From positions 26,660,001 through 26,724,000 of the forward strand of contig CM060732.1 in the NCBI GenBank assembly GCA_030704615.1: DNA of 64,000 nt, written 5' to 3'. This DNA is from Takakia lepidozioides. Lineage: Eukaryota; Streptophyta; Takakiopsida; Takakiales; Takakiaceae. The notes beneath the pieces were generated by a model. It had not been told where the DNA came from and searched no databases. It saw only the letters and a program-made list of their open reading frames with translations. A program made the position numbers and the translations under genes. Positions 22,588 to 34,493 of this stretch are shown here, piece after piece. How positions within the stretch are numbered: position 1 is the first letter of the stretch; each line of letters opens with the position of its first letter.

Positions 22588-22700
22588 GCTATGTTGTGGT
22601 GGGTAGCGTGTTGGTATGGTGATTCCACTGCAGGCGGCGAGATTTGGGTTCGATTCTTGATGGGAGGCTATTGTAGTAGTGTAACCCGGGTATTGGTACC
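22588..22700 (+). repeat. SINE-like tRNA-derived unit
   Basis: GGTTCGATTC at 22647-22656 matches the Pol III B box, and TGGGTAGCGTGTTGG at 22600-22614 resembles an A box; the spacing fits an internal tRNA-type promoter. No anticodon arm or acceptor stem is convincing, so this is more likely a SINE head than a tRNA gene. A pyrimidine-rich tail follows. Confidence 0.45.
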
Positions 22701-22917
22701 CGAAGTGCACAAGACCTACTACCCACCTATCGAACCGTCCCCCCCTCCTCTATCCTACAAATGCTTAAATCCTCTCATGCGGGTGATACTTGTACCACCG
22801 ACACTCTCCCTTGCGCCACAGCCCCCTCCCCCTCCTACACCTCACCACATACCCCGGTCCCTAATCATGACCCTGCTAACCCGCTAACCCCTCACCCCCT
22901 CATTCACACACTCAGAT

Positions 22918-23106
22918 CTCCCCCACCCTCTCCCCAACTTCTAACAGCACCGATGACGACCTAATCACCCCCCTCTCCCCCACCTAGTTCTCCCACTCCT
23001 CGTGCTACCCCTATCTCCCCCACCCTCTCCCCAACTTCTAACAGCACCGATGACAATCACCCCCTCTCCCCCACCTAGTTCTCCCACTCCTAGTGCTACC
23101 CCTAGC
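22918..23106 (+). repeat. 97-bp tandem repeat, about two copies
   Basis: The unit CTCCCCCACCCTCTCCCCAA... begins at 22918 and again at 23015, continuing through ACAGCACCGATGAC and CCACCTAGTTCTCCCACTCC. The second copy is slightly shorter. The sequence is strongly C-rich on the plus strand. Confidence 0.85.
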
Positions 23107-23239
23107 AACCCCACCGCCTTCATCATTGAAGACATTCTTGAGGTCAGAACCCAGACATCAACAGACGCGTTTGGGGCTATATGCCTAGATACGTATTAAC
23201 TTTGCAAATGGGCCGGTTTTCCTCAGATGACAATACTTG

Positions 23240-25990
23240 GCAAATTGAGGACGACCTTTCGGGTCACACGACGTTGGAGGAGAAGCCACCAAAGACTTTG
23301 CACTAGGCAATTGAGAGGGCTGAATGTTTCTCGGATGTCCCTAGGGGCGAAAGACAAGGCCGTACGGAGCTGAACCACAAGAAGACCCGGCGGGAGGGTG
23401 ACTCCTTCCGACCGGAAAAGAAGTGGGATAGGTCACGCGGCGACAATGGCACATGGAAATCGAAAGGAGGGCCCTCACACGTCAAGACGACACCCGGTGC
23501 CCCTAAAGGAAAACCAGGTGTGGCGGCTTATGGCGGACAGAAGGCGACCTTCGATGGAGTGTGCTTTAATTGTGGGGAACCCGGGCACATGGCAAAAAGT
23601 GCGCGAAACCCCGACAATTGAACATGACTCGGGCAACCTCGGAATTGTCCGAGGATTCCATTAGTAGTGGTCGCCAGGACTTGCAAAGTAGGCAACTACT
23701 CTTGTGAGTTGTATCAGGAAACTGGCGCCTTGCGTAAAGGGAGTCAGTTAATGTTTGTGAGTGGGATAATCTCCGGAACTAACGTGTCGTTGTTGGTGGA
23801 CACAGGAGCGTCGCACTCCTTCATGACACCAACAATGGCACGGAAGCTGGGACTCCTGACAAGTGATATGGGGGCCTTTATTGAGGTGCGTTCTGCCAAA
23901 TGAGAACCACAATTGGCGACGAGGTTGGCGTTCGATGTTCCTCTTCAGTTAGGAAGTTGGGAGGGACGTGAGAACTTCACCATTTGCGAGATCGATGGAG
24001 TGGATATCATTTTGGGGATGACCTTTTTGAGCAGATCCGGAGCGGTCATAGATGGCCGTAAGAGAGTAGTCACGCTACCGTGTGGGAATGGTGGCGAAGT
24101 TTTACGAGTGTCGGAAACGCCCAACCCCGTGGGAGGGCGAATAAACCTTCTGTCAGCAAGGGAGTGGGCCGTGGAGAAGTCACACGAGCCCCAGTTTTTG
24201 CTTTATCTAAGACAAGTGAAGGGAGAAGGCGATGGGGAGCCGAGCCCAGATTGGATCAAGGGGATTTTGGAGAAATACCAGGATGTGATGCCGGAGGATT
24301 TACCAAGCGGCTTGCCACTGCGAAGGGGAGTTGACCACAAGATTGAGGTGATACCGGGATCGGAGCCGCCTACCAAGGCGCCCTACCGGTTGAGCCGCAG
24401 AGAGTTGGTCGAGCTGAAGACTCAGCTCAAGGATCTATTGTCAAAGGGGTAAATCCGGCCGAGTAGGTCACCTTACGGAGCTCCAGTGCTATTCGCAGAC
24501 AAGAAGGATGGGACGCTGCGGATGTGTGTCGACTACAGGGCTCTGAATAAGGTGACTATCAAGAACCGGTACCCTTTGCCAAGAATCGACGACCTCTTCG
24601 ATCGGTTGGCAGGAGCGAAGTATTTCAGCCGGATCAATTTGCGCTCCGGCTACCATCAAATCCGAGTGGCGGAAGGAGATGAGGAGAAAACCGCGTGCAG
24701 GACAAGATATGGTTCGTATGAGTTCTTGGTGATGCCTTTTGGGCTCACCAACGCACCTGCGACCTTTAACACGCTAATGAACAACCTTTTCCATGAGTGG
24801 CTGGATGACATTGTGATCGTGTACATCGACGACATCTTGGTGTACTCGAAAACAAAAGAAGAGCACCTGGAGCACCTCAAAATGGTGTTCCAGAAATTGC
24901 GAGAAGGGAAGCTGTATGCTAAAGCTTCAAAGTGCGAATTCGGGGTCACAAAAGTGGAGTTCATAGGGCATGTGATTACACAGGATGGGATCAAAATGGA
25001 TGACAGAAAGGTAACGGCGATCTTGGACTGGGAACCTCTGACTTCGGTCCCGGGAGTGCGATCCTCCCTAGGACTCGCCTCCTATTACCGAAAGTATGTA
25101 AGAAATTTCGCCAAGATCACGGGGCCGCTGTCAGACCTTCTGTGTAAATCCAAGGTATGGGTATGGAATACCTTTTGTGGCCAAGCTTTTGTCGAGTTGA
25201 AGCAGCGGATGGCGGAAGCTCCAGTCTTGAAAATCCCGGAGTTCGACCGTCCCTTTGAGATTCATACAGATGCGTTGGACTTCGCGATTGGGGGTGTACT
25301 TATGCAAGATAGACGTCCAGTGGCTTACGAAAGTAAGAAACTGAATGAAGTGGAGCGACGGTGGCCAATGCATGAGAAAGATATGAAGGCGGTGGTGCAT
25401 TGCCTTGAGCTTTGGCGCCACTATGTTGGTTCCAACCCGGTGAAGGTATTCACGGACAATGTCACGGTGAAGTATTTTGTCACGCAGCCTAAGTTGTCCC
25501 CAAAACAACTTAGGTGGCAAGATACTTTAGCGGTGTTCGATGTGGATATCCAGTACTTCGCACCGCGGCACTCTTGAAGAAAGAGTATTTCTGGCCCAAA
25601 CTGAGGAAGGAGGCCGAGGAGTATGTCAAGACATGCACCACATGCCAACAAAACCGGAGCGAGTACAAAAAGCAAGCGGGGCTGTTACAACCCTTGCCGA
25701 TTCCAGAGGGGTCTTGGGAAAGTGTCTCAATGGATTTCATGACTGCTATGCCGCTGTCAAAACGATTTGATGCAATCATGGTGGTGGTGGATAGGTTCAG
25801 TAAATGGGCCATTTCATCCCCACCAAGGAGACGGCAACGACGCAAGTGACGGGGCAACTTTACTTCGCCCACGTCTTCAAGCATCATGGACTCCCGAAGG
25901 ATATTGTCTTGGACCGCGATCCAAAGTTTACGAGTAAATTTTGGAGGGCACTTTGGAAGAAGATGGGGACGAGGCTCAAGATGAGTACCG
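23240..25990 (+). pseudogene. Decayed Ty3/gypsy gag-pol
   Basis: In order: the gag C-terminus with a knuckle (CFNCGEPGHMAKS, final cysteine lost by a small shift), protease (LLVDTGASHSFM), RT ([44 protein letters not shown]), RNase H ([38 protein letters not shown]), then the integrase zinc finger C-half (CTTCQQNR) and the start of the core (SMDFMTAM, LDRDPKFTSKFW). Stops at about 23662, 23901 and 24450 and a deletion at about 25560, which removes the end of RNase H and the integrase HH pair, disable it. It ends near 25990 inside integrase. It differs in sequence from the methyltransferase family. Confidence 0.9.
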
Positions 25991-26651
25991 CCTTCCCCTG
26001 GGGGGTGCACTCTTTATAAAATGTCCGTATCACGTGCGTTCGCCGCCTAATAAAAAAAACCCCCTGTATACGGGTCCTTGGATCATTTATACCCCCTCCT
26101 GTAAATATATAGAAATTTGTAATTTTTAAAAAGTACCCCCTTATGTATGTATATTTCCGTTTTCAATAATTAAAAAATACCCTCAAATATGTATATGTAT
26201 GTTTTTATATTATATCAAGTTTATTCACTTAAAATCGAATAAAATCTAATAAATTAATTAAAAAAATTGTTTGCCCTCGATAAAACTTGCTGTGGAATCT
26301 CAATTTGAACAATATTCATATGCAGAGAGGAAAGGAACATTGTCAATGCCCGATGTGCAAGAGGCCTGAAGAAAGTTTCCATTTTCTGATATACAGTCCT
26401 GGGTATTTTCATCAGAGAGTGATCCTCTTGAAGACCATCAAGACCTAGTCACTGCACCTCTGTTCATCAACTAGGACAGTTTCTAAACTTACTCTACAGT
26501 TTCAACCTTTGAAAGGTCCAATTATGTTCAAAACCTACTGTTGAGAATTCCTCTCCAAAAACAGATTTTGTGTACCTTTGCTGCCACTGTTGGAGTCCAA
26601 CCTGAAGCTGATAGAGTTCAATACATTCAATTAGGTGACAAGCATTTCATT
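25991..26651. other. AT-rich spacer, no gene seen
   Basis: Strongly AT-rich from 26030 to 26280 with ATGTATGTATAT-type runs. The remainder to the DYW stop codon is ordinary sequence and would be the 3' flank of the DYW fragment. Confidence 0.5.
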
Positions 26652-26930
26652 TCACCAATACTCCCCACAAGAACAAACACCATTTTGGAAGTGGTGAAAG
26701 CGGTTTGCATTCCGTACAACAATCTCTTGCTTAGCTATCTTTGAGATGAATTTGGTGGCTGTGTGGCAATCACCACACATCCGAAGATTCCTGGTGATCC
26801 TCAAAGACATCCCAGAGGGTGTGTTAATAAGCCCAAAAACAATGGCCAGCTTCTCATTGTGGTGGCAAAGAGACGATTCTTTAAGCTCTTCCTCAACATC
26901 ATGCAATGCAAAGCGCGGGCTTCACCCCTG
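26652..26930 (-). pseudogene. DYW domain of a PPR protein, C-terminal fragment
   Basis: The frame reads [20 protein letters not shown], then [41 protein letters not shown] and terminal GEYW then stop. This matches the DYW cytidine deaminase-like domain of plant PPR editing factors: the HxE motif appears as HNE, the zinc ligands as CGDCH, and the protein ends in a [D/E]YW-type tripeptide. Upstream the frame hits a TGA at about 26937, exactly where the second copy of the methyltransferase retrotransposon begins. PPR repeats are absent, so this is either a 3' gene fragment cut off by rearrangement or the last part of a disrupted gene. In full-length proteins the domain edits C to U in organelle RNA. 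Confidence 0.85.
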
Positions 26931-26939
26931 TGCATATCC

Positions 26940-29900
26940 TGCAATCTTCATGCACATCATTAGCACCACCAAGCTCCTCATTGATCTCCGGATAGTCATG
27001 CACACCATCTACATGACCAATCCTATGGGATGGACCAGCTTGAGCTCCCATTGCTAGAATGCACAAAAAAACAGATGCGTGCCACCCTGGCACCATCTCC
27101 TCGTCCGTCTCACCATGCCAACGAGCTCTTGTATCATCAAGCTCACTTGTGCATGGATTGCGACCTAATCCATCCGCATCCCAGTTGACTATTCCGGCTC
27201 GATACACCACCTGGAAGTCGTACTCTTGAAGCATAAGTGCCCACCGTGCAAGCTTCATTGTAAGCTTGTCTGACTCCATCAACCACTTCAATGGTTGGTA
27301 ATCCATAACAAGGGTGAAGAGATTGCCATAGAGGTAGCATCTAAAATGTGTCACTATCCATATTGCAGCTAGACACTCCCCTTCATACGAACTATACTTC
27401 GCCTCGGCATCATTGTTCGAGCGGTTAGCATATGCCACTACGAACTCTCTTCCCTCATCATCCATCTGTGTGAACACTGCTCCAATCCCCAGCATACTCC
27501 AATCCGTATGTAGCTGGAAAGGCCGTCTCAGAATAGGTGCAGAAGTCAATTGAGCCTTGAGTTCCTCAAAGGCTTCCTCCCGCTCTTCCTCCCACTGCCA
27601 CTCCTGACCCACCTTGGTCAACTTGGTAAGAGCCTTCGCAATGCTGCTAAATCCCTTGACAAACCGACGATAATAGTTTGCCAACCCCATGAAAGCACGA
27701 ACTCTGCTTATATGATCTATGGGGCGTGGAATGCGCAATGGCCTCCACCTTTGTCTGTTGAACACCCAATCCTCCAGGGTATATCATGTGGCCCAGATAC
27801 TCAATCTGATCGTGGAAGAACTTGCACTTTCCAATGTGCAGTTTCAATCCATGCGCCCTCAAGCGCTCAAACACCACCTGAAGATTGTCTCTCATGCTCC
27901 TCAACTGTGGTACTAAAGATGATGATGTCATCAATGTAGCACCGGACAAAGTCTAACCCTGCAAGAATCCTATCCATGACCCTCTGAAACTCTGCAGGAG
28001 CATTCTTCAACCCAAATGGTAGGAAGCGCCATTGGTACAAACAATCCTTCCCATGCTGGTCAATCCCCCAAAATGCCATCTTTTGCTCTTTGATTGACAA
28101 CTGGTGATAACCCGATCGTAAGTCCAATGTGCTAAACACCTTCGCATGCCCAATGGCATCAAAGATTTCCTCTGGAGTTGGCATGACATATCTATCAGAC
28201 TTAGTCTGGCAGTTCACAGGACGATAGTCCCCACACATCCTTCTTTCTGTCCAATTGCCATAGATATCCTTCTTAGCTGGCATCACCGTTGTCGAGGCAT
28301 ACTCCCCGCCTGACAACTCCACCAATCCAACTTCGAACAACTCCATAGTCCGTGACTGGATCAAAGACCTCTCCATGTCACTATACCTGTAGGGCCTTCG
28401 AAAAATTGGCGTATCACTTGCCAAATCAATACAAATCTCCTGGCCCTTCAAACTCCCCAAATCATTCAAACCGAAGGCAAAGCAATTTCTATAAGCCCTT
28501 AGAAATCGCCGGATCCTCCGACTCTCTCCTCCGGTAACTGTAGGTCCAACATCTAGTTCCTAATTGTCCTCAGTGACTGCAACCTTCGGTACATCAGGCT
28601 TGGAGGTAGGAGACGCATCCTTTGATTGCTAGATAGCAACCTCTTGGGCCTTGTCCGCCCACCCTGACTATGGCGTAGCTTCCACTTGCTCCGCCATAGC
28701 CACCTTGAGAACATCCTCCGCAAAATAAACATTCTCAACCTCTTCAAAGACCTTAGCCACCTTGGCCTCCAACTAATCCTCAGTGTATGGCTCTCCTCAC
28801 TCCTCATACTACTGCTTGAGAGATCCAATGACTCTCTCTTTGCGCATCTCATCCCACATCTGCCATGGGTGTTTGCACCCCATGATCATATGCTCGCCCC
28901 CACTCACTGCCTCCACCGTCCCGGTTGGCAGAGATGGTGCAATATCCAATGGAAGTGCAGAAGTAGCCACCAATGTTTGCAATCTCCATTGCTCAGCCAT
29001 GCACAAGTCAATGATCCATGTCAAGCAATTGAGATCCATTGCCTGACCCAACACCTGGCGTCGTGATGCCTCTGACAGAGCTGGCACAGCTGTAGTGCCC
29101 GTAGCAAACCCCATTGCCCGCTCTCACTCATCTACACTAGGCTCCACCAGTTGCTGTAGCACATTGTCCCAAATCAACCCTGGACCATTGTCTTGAAAAA
29201 CATGAGACGAGGGAAAAATCATGAGTGTAGGCAAGGCCGCACGTGGTTGCCCCACTTGATTGACCACCGCTGAAGGTGGACGATCATCATATTGCACTCA
29301 CTGTGGTTGCCTCCCCTGATCCAAAATGCCCTCAACCGTGAGGTTGGGTGGTCGTTGAATGGAATGATAGGCTCTCTTGAGCAACTCTGGTGGTGCAAGA
29401 TTGGTCCACCACAACCTAGGCCTATGTGTCCGGGAACCCACTGCAGCTACATCCAACAATACAGCTGGTCCAATCCATGACCGGATCTGATGCACACTGG
29501 CCATAACCCTGGCCCGAGAATCTCCCATGAGAGGAACATTCTCCAGGATGTAAGCTGGAGGTTGCACTTGCCTCACCTGCAAGTCACACAACACTCGCAA
29601 TATCTCCCAAAACAGATGAGATCGTGCATCATGCAAGTCATTCCCATGACCTGCGGGAGAGTGTCATTGGCAAGGCTATCCGATTATCACCAAGTCAATA
29701 GGACCATGCCGGTCCAAATTATCCGCCCCCAGCAAGGTAATGTCTGCTAGCAAGGCCTTTTGATACCCTTGAATTGCTGAGAGAGGCAACAACTCAGGAT
29801 ACCCGTGTGTGAGCAAGACAATGTGGCGCATAGAAATACGCCGAGCAATCTCACCTTCTCCACATACAAGTACTTATGTACTTTAATCCCTGCTTACAAC

Positions 29901-30406
29901 ACTCCTGCAAGCCCAGTGCTCATGCCTCCAAACAGGTCTAGCAAACAAATGCCTGAGTCAGATTGTTGCCAGATAATAGGCATTGTGTCCAATGGAGCTA
30001 ACTGAGGAGGTCCAAGTGATGTCACTGAATTCTCCTCACCTACCGATGGAAAGGCCTCATGTCATGCTTGCTGCACACACTGGCTTGCCACTCGCTGCAA
30101 ATCCCCAACTGTACCCCACAGTGAGCTATGCACAGGAACATGAGAAAACAACTCAGCCTTGTATACCAATTGCTTGTCCTCATCAGGTGGTGGCCTATCA
30201 TCTGCATGGCTATTTCCTTCCAAGAGCTCGCCACCCTAAGCCACCACACCTGAGAATGCAGCCAATGTGGGCATCATATTTCTATGATCCACCACTACAC
30301 TAATAAACCGCACTGGGAGCAGTGCACGTTGGCCATCCCTTGACTGCCACTCCGGCCTATAGGACGTCGTTTCCTCCCAAAAGTCCAGAGTAAATCCCAT
30401 TGGGTA
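26940..30406 (-). mobile_element. Second, decayed copy of the methyltransferase retrotransposon
   Basis: It is collinear with 480-3800 of the window: end of protease region, methyltransferase (28809-30050), UAG boundary (28629-28631), RT (27660-28470; FSTLDLRSGYHQ, YIDD) and RNase H (27100-27560). Gag and integrase are missing: homology stops at about 30406 and about 26940. Damage includes frameshifts near 27885 and 27735, a TGG to TAG change at about 28556, and two stops flanking the catalytic PCQ motif at about 29680. It is clearly non-functional. It is useful as an independent, diverged sample of the family. Confidence 0.9.
28623..28631 (-). promoter_or_regulatory. Readthrough-type context UAG CAA UCA in second copy
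   Basis: At the position homologous to 2074-2082 this copy reads GTT GCT ATC TAG CAA TCA AAG. The stop and the CAA are unchanged; the next codon has changed from CCA to TCA but still fits YYA. In an otherwise decayed copy this argues that the ancestor carried the leaky stop. Confidence 0.65.
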
Positions 30407-30781
30407 TCCGCCTTTCTCCGTCTTCTATCTCTCCCCTTTGGCCCAGTTCTCATCTTTGAAGTGGTGTGCCTCTAGTTTTTGGTTATGTACTTGCCTTCAC
30501 GGCTTCAGCAAGGTTATTTTTTCATTGCTCTTATTAATTTGAGCAGTTAAACGTCCATTCGCACCCGGGGTTAAGGAGGGGATCAAATCAAAGTAAATAT
30601 AGTCCAACAGCCTCCCTGCACATTCCAAAAATTGCTGATGTAAAAGTGGGGTTAGAACAGGTGTAGAGGGGGATAGAGGGTGGGGATAATGCATTCCATA
30701 TGACCCATCTGCCGCCATTTGAGATATTCAACGTGAATATGAGAGAAGTATGTGGGATATAGTATTGGGCGGGTACACAGG

Positions 30782-31336
30782 TCACACCCGAGTATGTACC
30801 AGGATATGCACCAGGGTATGTCCAGCCCTGACCGCCGGGCCCATCCATACATGTTGGAGTTGGCGATGTTGATCTGCATACTCCTTGTATTGTTTTTGAG
30901 CTTCTGCGAGGTGGAATGTAATCTCCTTGTGAATCGTAGCAAGATCAGTAGCAAGGTTTTCTGCAGCAAAGCTTCCAACAGTCTTCATGTGGAAAGGATT
31001 TGCTCGAGGATGATGACCATAATTGGAGAAAAATGAAGTTTGTTTGGTCGAAGAATGTATAGAGTTGTTGTAGGCAAACTCAGCCAATGACAGAAAGTCC
31101 GTCCAATTATCTTGGTGATAATTTATCGTACAGCGAAGATATTGTTCCAAAATCTGGTTTACACGTTCGGTTTGACCATCAGTCTGTGGATGATTAGCTG
31201 TAGAGAGGTTGATCTTAGTATCCAATAAGTGAAATAATCCCCTCCAAAAATTTGATATGAACTGTGGTCCTCGATCAAATACAATATCCTTCAGGAGTCC
31301 GCATGTGTGTTTGGCTGTCCCTAGGACCCGCCCCAA
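30782..31336 (-). pseudogene. Ty3/gypsy integrase core fragment
   Basis: The frame includes DIVFDRGPQFISNFWRGLF (second catalytic aspartate), TANHPQTDGQTERVNQILEQ (catalytic glutamate) and DFLSLAEFAYNNSIHSST. The first aspartate and zinc module are missing on the right; to the left it fades at about 30790. It belongs to a gypsy lineage different from the methyltransferase element, and lies on the same strand just beyond that element's broken end. Confidence 0.85.
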
Positions 31337-32402
31337 GACTTGTATAGGTGGGTTAGGGCTCCGGGAGGCCCGCCAAAAGCCTACATAGTCCGGTTAGAGA
31401 TGTGGGAGGGCCGGGCAGGGCTTGTGGAGTGAGGAGAACAAGGGCATCTGAAGAGGTGGGCCCAGGTTGGTGATGACTATGGATAGTTAATGAAATAAGG
31501 GCAGAGATCATGACTCATGTACTTTAGCAATTGGTGATTTTCAAGGAAAAGAGTGTGGCCCAAAAAGTTTGATAGAAGTTGGAGTCATTTAAATATATAT
31601 TTCTTAAAAAATCAAATTCATTAAAAAAAAACATGACCTGCCCTTACAAATGACCGGCTGGCTTCTAAAACAGCAAACCCTTTATGTCCATGACCGGCAA
31701 TGAAAAAATGAACATAGACTATGCATATCCGCCGGACAACAAAAATCTTAATATCCTCACAAGTCCGGGCCTGGCGGGCTTCTAGTGGGTTTCCATATTG
31801 ACAAGTCCAGGCTGTAGGTCATGATCTCAGTGACATACCCGCCCAACACTGGTGGGATACTTTGACCCCTGCATTTGCAGGGGTTAGCTTAATCACCAGC
31901 AAGAATATTGTGGGGCCGACCTTCGCCACACGCTCGCCACAAGGGGCGCCCCGCGAGCTACACTCAACGACGTGGGAGATTTGGGTTTTGCCAAACCCTT
32001 GGACTGAATTGGTGGAAGGGGGGAAGTAAGTTAACCCCAAATCACACATATATTTACCACCTTGGTGCGAACAACACGAGGTTAAGTGGAATATATGTTT
32101 GGGTGATATGTTTGACGCCTAGCTAGAAGGAGGGGTGAGGGTGGTCATTATTAGCCCTCTTACCCTCTGACGGTGCGAATGGACCTTAAGGGTTAAAAGG
32201 GCTAAGGAAGTTAAGGGTTAAAAGGGCTTCTGTCCCTTTCTCTTAAATAAAAACAAATGAAAAAATTGAAAACAAAAGAACTAGCATCTTTTTCCAGCAA
32301 ATAAACAGAAACCTACCAGATCCCTAGCAAATCCCTAGATCCCTACCAGCTTGGCTCGGGGGTACCAGCCACAACTCTTCGAAATTTGCTTTATATGCCA
32401 CC
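31337..32402. other. Spacer, no gene seen
   Basis: No coding or RNA gene was recognised. A short direct repeat occurs at about 32185-32230 (TTAAGGGTTAAAAGGGCT twice). Confidence 0.4.
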
Positions 32403-33311
32403 TTGCGTATGGGGTCTAACTGGAAATTCACAGTTCAACAGGATGGTACCTTGACTTCGTCGATTTGGTCTCACGAACTGGAAACCGAGATGTATGCCAT
32501 CAGAGTCTTTTGCAAAGACACTGGGAAATGTGACCCGATCCCGCCCATTAATATGCAGCATTACTTTGGTTCCTTCAATTGGTTCTTATCTGCTCCCTTA
32601 CAAATGCTGCAATTTGACCCGGCGGAGTGGAATTGGATGACTAAAAAGATGATCCATTCCTTGGATACAAGGTCAAACTAGGCTACTCCCTGTTAAGGCC
32701 ACCTATCTCCTTCGTGGCTAAATGGAACGCGAAGTGGGGACATCTGCCCAGCCTGCCTGGTAATTGACAAACTATATGGAAGGATGTTTGGAGGAAGGAT
32801 CGGGCGGCCAAACTGTCGGGGTTCCTGTGGAAGATAGTAAACCGAATCCGGCATGTATTTCAATTCATTCCAGATGCATCTGATCACTGTCTAGTATGTA
32901 ATTTGGAACAGTCAGAATCGCTGGAACATTGTCTGGTCGAATGCCCCTTCGCTTCGTTTGTTTGGAATCGTATTCGGATGTTTTACCAGGCCTGGGACCG
33001 TCGATTTCCCTTCAGACCTCGGTTCTCTTACTCAACCTAAACGAAAGAGCTATCCGGAGCCAATGCCCAGTATGGGCTTGTCTTAGAGCGCACTCACTCT
33101 GGAATATTTGGAAAAGCAGGTGTTCGCTAGTTTTGGGAGGACTGCAGCCTTGTGTAAAAAAGCTGCTTTATAGGGTTCACTCAGACTTATTGTCTGAGGC
33201 TCGGAAGGCTTGGAATGTTTTGTGTGCAGCTTCTGCTCGATGTGCGCAAGGAAGGAGACAACAACTATTCTCTAGCTTTGATAACTCTTGGGGACAAGGG
33301 ATCTTCATCTG
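32403..33311 (+). pseudogene. LINE ORF2 C-terminal remnant with zf-RVT motif
   Basis: The recognisable part is at 32776-33041: KLSGFLWKIVNRIRHV, then HCLVCNLEQSESLEHCLVEC and PFASFVWNRI. The C-x2-C ... E-x2-H-x3-C arrangement is the zinc-binding zf-RVT module that ends many plant non-LTR retrotransposon reverse transcriptases. Flanking frames (WFLSAPLQMLQFDPAEWNWM upstream; LWNIWKSRCS downstream) continue the theme in shifted frames. Frameshifts and stops make it non-functional. Confidence 0.7.
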
Positions 33312-34493
33312 AGAAGAACATCAGACTCATCGATTGTCTAATACGACAGCCTCCCGACATGTTGGCAGCTCCACTAGTGCCCAACAATCAATGGAGCAGG
33401 AGGAGTCTGGTGTGAATTCGAGGCATAAGAGAACTTCTAGAAAGGGCAATGGTTGCAGTTTTGGTTGCGTCTCCTCCTCTGTGTCTTGCATTGCTCGACT
33501 TCGGTCATGCACAACTAAGTACCATAACATCTCTCTCATGATCATAATGTTCTTGATTCAGAATCTCCTGGCTAAGTAGTTAGACGCTCATGCTAATAAA
33601 TCACCGTTCTCATTCAACTACATGTGTTGCTGTAATTCAACATCCTTGAAAAACGGATCCTACTAGAATGGTTTCTTTTATGATATCTCAGATTGAGTGT
33701 TTTCTTCTATCTTGGATTTGCTCACTACTTAGAAATGTTGTAGAAACAACTAGGAGCAACATTCGTGGGTGCAAAATTTTGAATCTAAAAGCTATGAGAG
33801 ATTTTAACAATCTTTGGATTAAGAAACGTCTATGCACGTGGAATAATAAGTATCATAATTAGCGAGAGTTGATTTATACAGGATGTCCCACCTTATCGAT
33901 AATGAACCTGTCTAGTTCATATAATGTTCACTTGAAAGGTTGGCCTATGCCAATTGCCAAATAAATAAGTGGAATCTACCTAACTCTAGATTTGACTATC
34001 GATCTTCATGATGAAATTAACTAAGGTGTGTAATTTAGAATCAGCTCAAATATGTCAATTGAACTCCCCTCTCAAGGAATGCAACCGTGAGGCCACATCA
34101 ACCCTAATTGCATGGCTTGCAAGCAATTTCTTCATCATGGCTTGACGATTGTTCCCAAAGAGCAGACCCAGAACTTCGCAGATGAGAATTCAACCTCCCT
34201 CAATATACAGCCAAGAAAGCCTATAAAACACTAGTCTTTCTCCAAGGTTCTATCTAAATGGGACACAAAATGGCTATGCTACAGATTCCAGGGGGAAAAT
34301 GGAATTTGATATGGAACCACATTTCGCATAAAAGAAGACTTTTTTTTTGTTTTTTTTTTTTCAAGTTGAATTTCAGGGCAGAGCCCATGCCTTAATTTAT
34401 TAGGGGCGGGGATGGATGAAAAAAGAATATCTATCCATCTGGGACTACGGGGAAGAAGAGCAGGGAGAGAGGGAGAGAGAGTGAGGGTGAGGG
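33312..34493. other. Upstream region of prefoldin 5 gene
   Basis: No gene is visible. It contains a poly-T tract at about 34340-34360, a partial telo-box-like AACCCTAAT at about 34100, and GA-rich sequence (GGGAGAGAGGGAGAGAGAG) just before the start codon, likely leader. Confidence 0.4.
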
